Shown here: positions 13,052-24,110 of the stretch, one piece after another
How positions within the stretch are numbered: position 1 is the stretch's first letter
Layout of the letters: each line of letters begins with the position of its first letter
DNA from: Phylloscopus collybita
Taxonomy: Eukaryota; Chordata; Aves; Passeriformes; Phylloscopidae
Length of the DNA: 64,000 bases
Assembly: GCA_027886175.1 (NCBI GenBank)
Contig: JAJNNQ010000009.1
Coordinates: 13,551,501-13,615,500 of the forward strand
Reading direction: 5' to 3'
Notes under the pieces: generated by a model
Database searches by the model: none
What the model was told of the DNA's origin: nothing
The model's input: only the letters and a program-made list of their open reading frames with translations
Made by a program: the position numbers and the translations under genes

Positions 13052-14049
13052 GTAAACTCAAATTTCAGCCAAAGTCTTAAGGACTAGAAGAGGGAGAAAT
13101 AACCTTGCATGGTAGAATGCTCTACATTTTTCAGGGCAGGAAGAGGCTGCATATACATTCTTAGCAAAACAACTTAGGTAACAGCTTTTAAGAGGGGAAT
13201 GCAAGTATTGACACTCTACATGAAGAATTCACCCAAAAACTGTCTGAGTCAATGCCTTCTCAATAATCATCACATTGAAGATGAAAACTCTCACAGTAGC
13301 CAGAAGATTATCACCAAGAGTTTTAAAGCAAAGAAGGAATCAGTTCAAGCAGAAGTATAAAAGAAGCAAAAGAGGGTGTGCTTACAGCCTGCACTACCTT
13401 GGGTAGGAGAAGTGATTAGAACTTGGGGGGATCACAGGAACTTTGTAGTTTGTGGTGATGTATTAATATTCTCTGTATGTCTGGTATTGTGATTTATCAC
13501 GTTGCTGATACTGATCACAGCTATAAAACTCATTAACTACCCATTAATTATGTATTGTTAATAAATCATGATTTCCTTAAACAATGAGAACTGAACCATT
13601 TTCCCACTTGTCACTGGATAGTGATTTTGATCATTATGTATTACTGATCCACTTCTACTAAGTAGGCCAAACCAATCGAGGCCCTAAAGGTATTTATTTT
13701 AAAACAAACAAAATAACATGTTGCTTAATGAGTAGTAATAAACTAATATTTACATATTAAGCTTCAATCAAAGTTCATTCTGTGAAATCACTGCTCAGAC
13801 CTCTTATGAATTTGTTTTCTGGAGTCTTCCTCTGTAACACCATCACTTGTAACTTTTTTGGTTATGCCAATTCTTCAATGTTTAACAATTTGAAAGTAAA
13901 ACCAGATATGCATAAGCGCACCAAGTCATTACTCTGTTAACTGTCCAGGTGTATTTTCTTCCACCTCAAACTACCAACTTTATCTAACTTAAAGCAATCT
14001 CAAACAACTGAAGTTTCCTACACAGTAAATACATGCATATAGGCAAGGA

Positions 14050-14101
14050 CCACGGGACAGCTCAGGAGTCCCTGCCAACTTCAAATATTCTAAGATTCTA
14101 G
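14050..14101 (+). mobile_element. Short CR1 3'-end fragment
   Basis: About 50 bp resembling a CR1 3' end in plus orientation (CAGGAGTCCCTGCCAACTTC followed by ATTCTAAGATTCTA). It lies in TAPT1 intron 1 and is too short to assign a subfamily. Confidence 0.5.
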
Positions 14102-16602
14102 CTAATGAGCTATTTGTTCCCACCCCTTCTTACCTCACACAAAGTATTTTAGAGGCCTACAGCTGAAAACCAAATGATTTTAAGCTTTCAACACCTTAGA
14201 CTTTCATGCCCTAGATATTGAGGGATAATCAATCCTCATGGAGGTTGATCAATACATAAGCTCCAGAGTGTGACTGCAAAATCATCTCTCCAGTGACAGG
14301 GAACGCACTGGAGCGCGCAGTCACTCAGCCACCTCCCTTGTGAGCACTTATTGCACCCAGCACCAGCCTCAGCTCTGTGCCAGCTGTGAAACAGATTAGT
14401 GGCTGACCCTGCAGGAAAAATACAGTAACCAAAAGAACAGCATGAGACACCAAGGCAGAACAAAGTAATAAATCATTTGAAAAACAGCTCAATTCTGCTA
14501 TCAAAGCATCAAACAACATTTTCTTTTAAAAGTAAACTCTACCTCCTACTTCAAATTCCTTCCCTACTTCAAATTCTCCTATTTTACAGTCAGAAAGTTT
14601 TAGACTGCAGCCCAAGTTTAATCTGTTCAGACAGCATACTCTTAATGTTTACAGTATGTTCATTTATCTCCACACCTCAGGACAGGAAAGCATAAGCATC
14701 TCCAAAAAAACACAAAACGACACAAATTACTTCAAGGTAAGAAGGTAATGATTTAACTAAGTTATACTTCAGTGCATAGCTGCACAAAGGATAACTATTA
14801 ACCAGAAAGAAGATGAAAACTTGTGGAAATGTGAAATGCACTGCACTTCAGTAAGTTTCTATTACATAATGATAATTTGATCATAAATACAACAATTCCA
14901 GGCATTCACTTCACTCCTGTTAATCCTAAATACACATTTCTTCCATAAGCATGCCAATTAATGAATGAAGAAAATACATCTTTAAGAAAGTATTTTCTCT
15001 TCTAATCAACTTCTCTTTGCAGTACTAGTCCTGCTTCATCAAGGTGAAGAAGACCCTACTTCTATTATTTAACGTATTGCTACCCTTAGATGAGTTAGAA
15101 TTTTTACTTGCTCAGTCAAGAAGCCTGTTCTTATGTTCTCTTGCCATGAAGCATCAGAGACCACCAAAGACTTTTAACTACTTTAAAAATTCAAATCAAT
15201 TGCATGAACATTGTTAAATATTCTCCACCACCTCCAGTAACAATCCCCTGCTTATAAAGTTATTTGTTCAGTTGTTTTTCAGGCACATCAGTATGTATCT
15301 TGATCATTCTTTTTTTTCACCTCAAAGCAATTCATACTACTACAATCAGGCCAATTCCTTTATAACTATGGAAATTACATCACCTTTACATTCTGTAGCG
15401 TTCGTCAACAGCACAGAACTGCAGTCAATGATGCCGCACGTCTGATGATATAACACACCAGAAACAGACACGGCACCCATCAAACGCAAAAGCATTCAAT
15501 TGTTGACACATTGTTAAAGTTAAATCCTAATTCCCATTCTTTTCTTTTTTTTTGTAAGACCTGTGTTACCACATTCAAGCCAAGACTGAGAAAGCCTTGA
15601 AAGTTTAACACTTCAAGCATTTTCCAGATTTTCAGCAAGCCAACCACTTAAGAATGCAGACTAATATAGTTATTTATAAACTTACCAACATTAAATTAAT
15701 CGTGACACGGTGACTGACAGTTTTTATAAAAACAGAAGGGCTATTTACAAAAATTACTTGGTAGATAGCCGAAATAACCAGCTGAAGTGTGAATGTAAAC
15801 ATAGCTGCATATTGACAGCAAAGACGAAGACACTTCCCCTTACTTTTCCTTATTTACCCCAGCAGGTAAATTTCATTTACTTTAAATGACTTCTAATAAT
15901 CTGCGTACAACTTTAAAGCTCCAACGGCATCGTTACTGCCAGCAGCAGAAGCAAAGACCACTGAAGATACAGCTGTGAGCGTGTAACAAGAGCTGGTAAG
16001 ACGATGAAACATCTCCAGCACTTCAACAAGAAAGTTGAGCGAACCCGCAACCTCCCGGCCCGCGCGGCTCGGGAAACGCGCGGCCGCGGTCTGAGCGCTC
16101 CAGTCACACACTGCGCCCGCTGGAACCGGGCAGGTATCGAGCCTGACAGCCAGAGTCCCCCCTTCAGGGCATAACACTCCTCCACGGACCTCCCTGCTGC
16201 TTGCAAACCTCCTGAGCAGCAGCAGTTAACAAACTGCGTGACAAGGCACAGAGACGCGTGCTCCCCTTCCCCAACAGACCCGTGCGGAGAGCCGGGACAC
16301 AGCCGGCCCCGCCGACGGGCTCCACCGCACCGACCGGGCCACTTCACGGAACAAACCCCCAGCCAAGGGCTGAGGGAAAGCTCCCTGCGGGCCGCCCGGC
16401 GTTCCCGGGGCCCGGCAGGTTCCGGCGCACTTTCTGAAGTCGCTCGCCCAAGTTCGCACGGGCGGGCGGCGGCGGCGCTGCCAAGAGCCGCCTGCCCCGG
16501 ACAACATCGCCACGGCCACCCCGGTTCCCCGTGGAGACCACCCTATCCCGGGGCCCCCGCTGCCGCGAGGAGGAGGCTGCTCGCCCCGCCGCCGGCCCTC
16601 AC

Positions 16603-16837
16603 CTGAGAGGCTCCGCTTCTTCTTCCTGCCCCGGTCGCTCTCGTAGAAGCCCAACGTCTCCGTTCGCTGCTGCGGGGACGGCTGCCCCGAGCCGGCGGCG
16701 GGCGGCCGCGGCTCGCTGCTCCCCCAGAGAGTTTTCGGCTCCCCGCGGCCGCTGTCCTGGCGCCCGTCGCGGCCGCCGTCCTGCCGCCCCTCCCCGCCGC
16801 TGCCCGGCGCGGCGGCGGCGTCGGCAACGCCGGCCAT
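16603..16837 (-). CDS. TAPT1: TAPT1 coding exon 1 (N-terminus)
   Basis: First coding exon of TAPT1, a multi-pass membrane protein of the TAPT1/DUF747 family (Emp65-related) linked to the ER and ciliary base and needed for axial skeletal patterning. The exon encodes 78 codons plus one base. It opens with MAGVADAAAA, followed by a Gly/Arg/Ser/Pro-rich disordered stretch, and ends with the family motif ETLGFYESDRG and a basic run. I chose the ATG at 16837 because it matches the human N-terminus as I recall it and has A at -3 and G at +4. An in-frame ATG at 16894, with no stop between, would add 19 residues. The donor is CTCAG|GTGAGG, in phase 1, and joins exon 2 in frame. The open frame running on to 16226 is intron read-through. 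The exon is very GC-rich because it lies in the promoter CpG island. Confidence 0.94.
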
Positions 16838-16893
16838 GTTCGCCGCCCGCTGCGCGCCCGCCGCCCCCGCGCCGCGCGCCTGCCGGTGACTCA

Positions 16894-16977
16894 TCACCGC
16901 GCGACAGCCGCGGGCCCGGCCGCGCGCCACTGCCCCGCGCGCGGGGGGCGGAGAGGGGTGGGCCGGCCCGCCGCCAT
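16894..16977 (-). promoter_or_regulatory. Candidate uORF in TAPT1 leader
   Basis: The ATG inside the YY1-type element opens a 27-codon frame, out of frame with TAPT1, that ends in TGA at 16896-16894. The last base of the stop is the first base of an ATG (TGATGA) in frame with TAPT1. The product is Ala/Arg/Pro-rich and probably meaningless as a protein; any role would be in controlling initiation. It matters only if transcription starts upstream of 16977. Confidence 0.4.
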
Positions 16978-16981
16978 CTTG
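16970..16981 (-). promoter_or_regulatory. YY1-type core promoter element
   Basis: The minus strand reads CAAGATGGCGGC, the classic YY1 element found just downstream of start sites of TATA-less CpG-island genes, in the usual orientation relative to transcription. It lies about 135 nt upstream of the TAPT1 start codon and suggests transcription starting just to its right (about 16985-17000). The motif match is direct; use as a promoter element is inferred. Confidence 0.6.
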
Positions 16982-18022
16982 CCGCCGTTAACCCTTCAGG
17001 GCCCGGGCCCTCTCCCGGCGCGTCTCGCTGCCCCTCCCCGAGGCTCCCCCCGGCTCTGAGGGTCCTGCGGCGGAACGCACCAGATTTGCCTAAGGCGACA
17101 GACCCAGTGGGCTCTCTGCCGTCTTTCTCAAAACGCGAGTGACGGTCACGGTTTCACGCCCCCCTTCCCCGCCCCACGGGCCGTGGGACAGCTGCTCAAA
17201 GCAGTTGCTAACAAGGTGATTAAACCTTGAGCTGCGCAAATAAAGACCTTGTTCAAAAATGGAAAGCGAGTGGTGAATTATTAACCTTAAAGCCAACAGG
17301 GTTTCAATGAACTGGAGAGCACGAGTTGGCCTGGGGTCAGACCTACTCGAGGTCACAGCCCCGCGCTGCCCCGGCTGTGGCGGCCCTGGCGGGAGCCGCG
17401 CCTGCCGAGCTTGCCCTGCCCTGCCCCGCCCGGCCCGCACGGAGCCAACCGCGCCCCGCAGGGCTCGGGGAGCCCGCAAAGCTCAGCGAGCCCCACCAGC
17501 CCGAGAAACGGCCCGAAATCGCGTGGTTCGGGAGGTGCTGGGAATGCCATTCGTTCCTTGCAGTGAGGTACTGGCGGTGATGAGGATTGCTAGAGTATTT
17601 TTCTTACTAATGAAAAATAATTGCTCCTGCCATAGACTGCTTGTGATTTATACGCAAACGTGAGCATAAGAAGCAGGCAGCTCAAGGTAGTAGTGAAGCA
17701 CTTGTTTGCAGAGGAATTCGCATGGGCATGAGGAAAAAATACCTGGCCTGGATTTCAAGTATGAGATCTCCTTCACATTCAGTTCTCATGTTCTTATCAT
17801 GCATTCACAGGCCAGATTCAGTCAGCTTAATATTTAGCCACTCACCCTGGGAAAACAAAGAATGCTTTATTCTTTCTTTGGAAGGCCATGGTAGTCTTCA
17901 TCTATAACACTTAAGTTAATTGTACAGTTGTCTCAAAGAGCATTTCAGGCTTTGGATAGAGTGGATGTGCCCATTTCCATTGCCATTAGTAGTTCTAAAT
18001 GCCCCAAGTCCACCATTTCAAG

Positions 18023-18116
18023 CCAAATCTTGTATTTTCAATCCAAATTTTGTATCCAATCCAATTTTGTATTCAATCCAATTTTTGTATCCAAATCCAA
18101 AACTTGTGTTTTCAGG
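18023..18116 (+). repeat. Degenerate tandem repeat, 17-20 bp unit, five copies
   Basis: Five head-to-tail units, each starting CCAA and carrying a TTGTAT- or TTGTGT-type core (for example CCAATTTTGTATTCAAT), begin at 18023, 18043, 18061, 18078 and 18097. Unit length varies from 17 to 20 bp and outer copies are more diverged, consistent with an ageing minisatellite. Confidence 0.8.
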
Positions 18117-18187
18117 CAGTGCAGTGCTTTTTGCAGACAGTGATACTGTGTAATAAGAGCATCATAAAGGGAGCTAACAGGGATAGC

Positions 18188-18221
18188 TACTATACTATAC
18201 TATACTATACTATACTATACA
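18188..18221 (+). repeat. (TATAC)n microsatellite
   Basis: Six uninterrupted TATAC units plus a partial unit, about 70 bp after the CCAATTTTGTAT tandem repeat. Likely length-polymorphic. Confidence 0.95.
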
Positions 18222-18840
18222 TTATCGGTCTGGAGTTTCATCTTCTCTCTTCACATGTAAAAAGCAGTTGGAAAAATACGATGCAGAACAAAAACTCCAA
18301 AAAGAACTGAAAAATTCTCTCAGCTGAAGGGCTGGTGCAGTCTATGCAAAGTTACATGATGCCTTAAGAGATGTTCTGCTTCTCTCCTTCCAGCTGTAAA
18401 AAAGTTTTATCCAACCATAAGATGCCTTGCATGATATTTAAGGACAACACAACCTCATTATCAGTCTTATCAAAAAGAAGGTACTTGCAGCATCAAGCAT
18501 CATCTAACATCTTATTCAGGCCCACTGAGAAGCTATCTAATGAGTTGCTGGCACCAGTTGTGACAGCACATACATTCTTGTCTTCAGGGGTTGACCCAAG
18601 ACAACCTTGCTTAATTTACAAGATCTTCAGTTTTCTGCTTGAAGTAATGCAGCTGAAGGCACGATAATATTATGACTGCAATATGGTTCAGCTAAGAATT
18701 CACTCTACTTTTGGCACTTCAAACCACTTTGAGCAGATACCCTTTTGTTTCTACCCATGGACTCCTGCATTTTTAAAAATTTTTTTCTGTATTTACATAC
18801 AGTTTATAAACATAATTTGCTGGATTATTAATATGTTCTT

Positions 18841-18882
18841 TATCACATGTAAATATGTGTAATCCAAACATTACATGTGATA
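18841..18882. repeat. Inverted repeat, 12-bp perfect arms
   Basis: TATCACATGTAA at 18841-18852 and TTACATGTGATA at 18871-18882 are exact reverse complements around an 18-nt loop. The AT-rich stem is short for a miRNA precursor and no functional role is evident. Confidence 0.75.
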
Positions 18883-21800
18883 TATTGGCACAGTGGCCAC
18901 TTCTGGAAGGTCAGTCCAACTGCAGCAAAATCCAGTGTTTATGTATTTGAGGCCTGGAACTAGCCAAGACAGAGGAGAAAAGTTGCTTGCTGAGAAACAT
19001 TAGCAGTGTTCATATAGGAAGTAGTGGTTCATTATGATATTTGCTGTTGGGAGTTATCTGGAACCATCTGCTGTCTGGGCAGGAAAAGCTGAATTTTTTT
19101 GCCTTCCATAGCTTATCTGCTTTGAGACATGCTGTGGAGTGACTCTGCAGCGGGTCAGAATCTGCTTTACAGTTTCACAACTGTTCACGGATCTTTTTCC
19201 TGAAATGATTTTCTTAGAACAAGACACAGCCCTGTCAATGTTCATACAGCTGCAATTCCACCTTTTTCCCCAAGAGATAATTAGCAGGTGGGGAGAAGAG
19301 GGAGGATTGTTTCAAAGCAATTTCTGTCTCCTGGGAGAAAACTCAGTTTCATTCATAGAACAGCAATAACCCCTAGGATAGTGAATACAGACTGAGAAGA
19401 CTGTATATAGACTACTTAAATTTTATTATAAATGTCAGCTCTTTTGATCTTTGAGGCTTTTCTTTGCACAAACAACTTAATTTTTTGCCTTAAAGTTTCC
19501 ATAAATATAGTAGACTAATGTTTGAACTACTCAAAAAATATCTTACACATAATCATAACAGAGAGATTTTTACTAATTTGGTATCAGAAAATTTTTCTGG
19601 CACTGTGAAGTTTTAAAAATTCCATCGTGTGTCCAGCTCAGCTGTGCTTTAGTCACTGAGTACTCATTGCTGCAACTACTCTTTCCTAGTGTGGAGAGTT
19701 CTTTTACTCTGAAGAAAATTTTACATGGTTTAAATCTCCTTTTTTGTAGTGGATTTTTCCCCCACAAGACTCGATGAAAAGTCACTAAGAAGAAGACTCA
19801 GAAAATGCATACATTTTTTTTTTGTTAGTGCTTTTTGCTCACAGAACTTCATTGTGTTTTCAGACCTTGCCATCTATGTCATTCACCTCCACCAGCTCAG
19901 ACAGCCCTCTTAAGAGAGATGATATATCAGTGGTGTGTGTTAAAAAGAGGTAAACTAAGATCTTTTTAGGTAATAATAGAAACATGGAAAAATATCTATC
20001 ACCAAAATTATATTTCATATGAGAAGTAAATTGTTGACCTGTGGTTAGGAAAGAAGTCTAGAGAAACTCAGTGTACTGCCCCAAGCAGAATTAAGTGAAA
20101 CAAGAATACATTAAGTAACAATAAAGAAGAGGCAGGTATTAAAATGATGATAATAACAATGCAATATGAAACAGTTACAAGTAACTGCAATACTCATAAC
20201 TATGTGAAAACATCTGGTTTCTTTCCATTGTAAGCTTTTTGCTAGTGGGGCTCAAACTTGTTTAGACTTTGCAATATGATTCAAAACAGAGTAGATACTA
20301 AAAATGTATGTTTAATTATTTAATTACTTGAGTCTCCTGCAAGAATTATCTTGAATTATGATCTTGAATGTGATTTTCAGTAACTTTTCATTTTTAAAAG
20401 TGTCATTGGTGTGTACACTTTCTGTGAGGAGGCAAGTTAATAAAATTCATGGTGAATTCAAACTGCAATAATGCTGATTTATTTCTACAATAAAATTTTT
20501 TTGGCCTCTTTTGTAACATAAACAATTTATTTTGTGTTTGGTTTGTGACTTCTAGTTCATCAATTTACTTATTATGTGAGTGCATATTCATTCTTCTACT
20601 GAAGGCAATGCATCTCTTAGCAACAACTGATATTAACAAACTTAGTTCTAAATCTTTCGGAGTTGCAGCTGTCATATATTTGCAAGGTAAAAAAGTATTG
20701 GTTAGAAATATAATCTAATTCTGTCTCAGTCAGTTGTGTTTGGTAGCTGAAGTTAAAAATATCTGTTTACGCCCACAGGGGAAAAATCCCGTAAAGACTT
20801 TTTCCTCCATTTTATATTCAGCATCTAAGCAGCACATTAATTTTGCATGGGATAATCCTCACATATGAAAAATAATCAGTATAAGAAATTTTCATATGCT
20901 GCTTCACTCTTTAAAAAAAAACTCAATAGAAAATAACAATGCTAGAGTTTACCATATTTTTTCTTGTGTTGTAAGTGAAAGATTAGGTTGACTGCTAGGT
21001 AAGCTAAGGGCATTACTCAACATCAGCCTGTCCTTGAATAATGAAAGTACAAATCATGTTATGCAATACTACAGTACCTGAAAGTCGAGTTTGACTTCTC
21101 ACTGGTACATTTCCATTGTTTGTTTGCTTTGGATACTTCATTATATAGCACAGGAGCTACGGAACAGTTAAAAATCAAGGGTGCTTTCCAGTGTGGACAT
21201 CATGATTGTCCACACCTGCCATCTTCGAAATTTTGGGGGAAATAGCTCTTTTGAGATGTTTTTATATGGCATTTTATCTTGGGATCATTGTTCAAGCAGG
21301 ACTGAAGGGAAGAGGTACAGAAAGTTAGTTCAGTATTACAGGTTTTAAAATGCATGCTCACATTATCTTAAAAATAAAATTGATAGTATTATTTGATTTT
21401 AAGACTTCTAAGAGTTTCCCATTGTAATATTTTTATATATCTTTCAAATGTCATGATTTTTTTTTTAATCAAGGCTTTTTCTGTGACCATCAGTGACAGT
21501 GTTTTTCTGCCCATGACCTGGTCTTCATTTCTCAGTGCCAAGATTTCTTGGTTTTATATCTTGTTTAAAATGCCACAACTAATATTTAAATTGCTGCCTC
21601 TGTTGGAGTGCAAATATCTGAACCTCTGACAGCTTTTATGTATGAAAAGCAACAAAGTGTCTTTTCAACATCAGCATCACTGAACTCTGTGATGGGGCAT
21701 TTCCTCAGAAATTCAAAGTAAAGTTTGAAAGTAGAGTAGTACCAAGATTCCTAAGTTTCTTCAGTTACAAGTTACTTTTTACACAACCTTCACCCTGAGA

Positions 21801-22660
21801 TGCTAGGAAAAAAAAGGTTTTGTAATCTTTTCTCTTTTCTTCATATTATGTGCCTGTAGCTGCATAACATTCAAAGATGGCTCTATATATGACAAGATAG
21901 TTTTAAGTGTTACAAAATAAAAGTGCAGCTGCCTTTGACTCCATCCTCAGCTGCTTCCTCAGGAAAACTAAGCCAGACATGAAGTGTGAGAGAACTAGGT
22001 GGGAGGCAATTGGTGGAGAAAATGCAGAAGGAAAAATGGTTATAAAGAGTTCCAAAAGTCAAGAATTGAGAAGAGAGCACCTGGCAAATAGGGTCTTAGC
22101 ACCTTAACATGAGTTTCCTGTACCTAAGAATGAAACTTCCAGTATCCTATAGAAATTGGTTGGTGTTTTGTTTAGGTGTCAGAAAATAAGTTACCTCTAA
22201 AAATGAGTTTCCTAATGTATAAGTTTCAGTCTACTATTTCTCCATGTTTTTCAGGTCCAGGGAGCAGAGGTGAAATCCCAAATTTAGAATGTCCAAAGTT
22301 TTATGACTGAATTTACATTATGAGTTTTCAGTCATACCAAGCCCAAGTGGAGATGGAAATCTCTGTTACAAGAATCGTTAGCAATCAGGTTTGCTGTAAA
22401 TGGTTCTATTGATTTTAATAAGTTGAAGATCTCAATTCAGCAAGAGCATTTCTATTATGATAATGTAAGAAGATATACAGGTATAGAAATGTAGATATGT
22501 ATAGATATGCACATACACAATCTTTATTGCCTTAAAATTACATTGTGAGATCTCTAGATCTTAAGTCTCTTGCTTCTGGGAAACATCTCTCTACTCAGAA
22601 GAGAATTCAAATGTGTTGAATTTGAACATAAGGGTGTTTTCTGACTTTAGGCAGTAAAAA

Positions 22661-24110
22661 TCATAGAATCACAGAATGGGTGAGATTGGGAGGGACCAAA
22701 GTGGGTCATCTGGTCGACCCTTCCTGCTCAACCAGGGCCACCCCAGAGCACATGGCACAGGACTGCATCCAGACACTTCTTGAATATCTCCAGTGAGGGA
22801 GACTCCACAAGCTCTCTGGGCAACCTGTTCCAGTGTTTGGTCATCTGCACAGTACAGAAATTCTTCCTCATATTCAGATGGATCTTCTGTGCATCAGTCT
22901 CTGCCCATTGCCTCTTTTTCTATTGCTTGGCAGCACTGGGCAGAGCCTGGCTCCATCCTCCTGGCACCCTCCCTTCAGATACTGACAGACATTGATGAGC
23001 TCCCATCTCAGTTTTCTCTTCTTGAGACTGAACAGGCCCAGCTTCCTCAGTCTTTTCTCAAAAGAGAGATGCTCATGTCCCTTCATCATCTTCATTGCCC
23101 ACTGCTGGGCATGCTCCAGGAGCTCCATGTCTGGTACTGAGGAGCCCAGAACTGGACACAGAATTTCAGGTGTGGCCTCAGTAGGGCTGAGCAGAGGGGC
23201 AGGATCCCATCCCTCAGCCTGCTGGCAGTGTTCTCCATGATGCACCCCAGGACACCATTGGCCCTCTTGGCCCCAAGGACACACTGTGGCTCATGGGCAG
23301 CTTGTTGTTCACCAGGTCCCCCAGGTCTTTTTGCACAGAGCTGGGCTTTCCAGCAGGTCATCTCCCAGCCTGTGCTGGTGCCCAAGTTTATTCTTTCCCA
23401 GAATATGGACCCTGAACTTGCCTTTGTTGAGTTTCAGTTGGTTCCTTTCTACCCATCTCTCCAACCTGCCCAGGTCCCTCTGAAGGGCTGCACAGAACTC
23501 AGGGGGATCAGCCCAAAGCTCCTCCCAGTTTTGTGCTGTCAGTGAACTTGCTGAGGAGGCATCTGGACCTTCATCCCAGTCACTGATGAAGAAGTTAAAA
23601 ATCCTAAGACCCGTATTGAACGCTGGAGGACACCCCTAATGACAGGCCTCCAGTTAGACCCTGTGCCACTGATTACAAACCTCTGGGATCTCAATTCACC
23701 TCACTATCCACTCATCCAGTCTGCATTTCCTCATCCTATGAGGACGTTGTGGGAGACAGTGTTGAAAGCCTTGCTGAAGTCAGTCAGAGTAGGCAATATC
23801 CACTTATTCCTCCAGATAGTTGTTTCCCCATAAAAGGCAATCTGGTTGGCCAAGCATGATTTACCTTCAATGAATCCATGCTGACTGCTACTGATTACCT
23901 TCTTGTAATCCATGCAAATAGAGATGGCCTCTGGAATGAGACACTCCATTACTTTTCCAGGGATGGAGGTGGGACTGACTGGACAGTAGTTACAACCAGA
24001 GTGACATTTTCTGTCTTGCAGTCCTCAGCCACCTCTCCTGATCTCCATGACCTTTCAAAGATGATCATGAGTGGCCTCACTATAGTGTCTGCCCGTGTGT
24101 TCTTCAAAAA
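22661..24110 (-). mobile_element. CR1 LINE, 5'-truncated, dead ORF2 (RT) copy
   Basis: About 1.45 kb of CR1 in minus orientation. Its 3' end is at 22661, where the plus strand shows TCATAGAATCACAGAATGGG, the complement of the CR1 terminus. Reading away from it, minus-strand frames match CR1 ORF2: a C-terminal part with [20 protein letters not shown] and LKKRKLR near 22874-23284, reverse transcriptase pieces with SSQHGFIEGKSCL and FSKAFNTVSHN near 23731-23949, and FERSWRSGEVAED near 23949-24191. The frames are broken by stops and shifts, and the catalytic FADDT-type box reads FTDST near 23530-23550, so the copy cannot encode an active enzyme. Plus-strand frames across it are antisense shadows. 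Confidence 0.92.

Larger units (their letters stand above)
12106..16602 (-). other. TAPT1: TAPT1 intron 1
   Basis: Intron of 4,497 nt. Its first 500-600 nt (about 16040-16602) still belong to the CpG island. The rest is AT-rich and contains a short CR1 3' fragment (14050-14101) and an 11-bp-arm inverted repeat (13022-13051). No further coding sequence was seen. Confidence 0.9.
16040..17560. promoter_or_regulatory. TAPT1: TAPT1 promoter CpG island
   Basis: About 1.5 kb of very GC-rich, CpG-dense sequence in an otherwise AT-rich window, covering TAPT1 exon 1, its leader, the start of intron 1 and about 600 bp upstream. It has no obvious TATA box, as is usual for CpG-island promoters. Long open frames on both strands here are a by-product of the base composition. 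Transcription of TAPT1 should start near 16990 on the minus strand, judged from the YY1-type element. The upstream half has no recognised coding gene; divergent non-coding transcription is common at such islands, and human TAPT1 has a divergent lncRNA (TAPT1-AS1). Confidence 0.85.
17561..22660. other. Intergenic region upstream of TAPT1
   Basis: AT-rich unique sequence with no recognised gene. It contains a degenerate tandem repeat (18023-18116), a TATAC pentanucleotide microsatellite (18188-18221) and a 12-bp-arm inverted repeat (18841-18882). Open frames are short and show no known domain. Part of it could belong to a divergent lncRNA from the TAPT1 island, but no exon can be defined from sequence alone. 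Confidence 0.7.

Noticed and set aside
15913..16347. Minus-strand 144-codon frame in intron 1
   Set aside because: Lies in the CpG island part of the intron, with no TAPT1-like sequence and no splice partner.
16226..16602. Continuation of the TAPT1 exon 1 open frame (whole minus frame 16226-16930, 234 codons)
   Set aside because: The frame reads past the CTCAG|GTGAGG donor into GC-rich intron. Exon 2 joins in phase with conserved sequence, so the read-through is not coding.
16531..17142. Plus-strand 203-codon frame across the TAPT1 promoter
   Set aside because: Arg/Pro/Ala-rich antisense frame caused by CpG island composition; it overlaps TAPT1 exon 1 and has no known domain.
18023..18116. 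Possible CRISPR-like repeat array
   Set aside because: Units are short, contiguous and variable with no spacers, and the DNA is vertebrate; it is a minisatellite-like tandem repeat.
22793..23545. Plus-strand frames of 82-115 codons
   Set aside because: They are antisense to the CR1 element, whose coding sense is on the minus strand.
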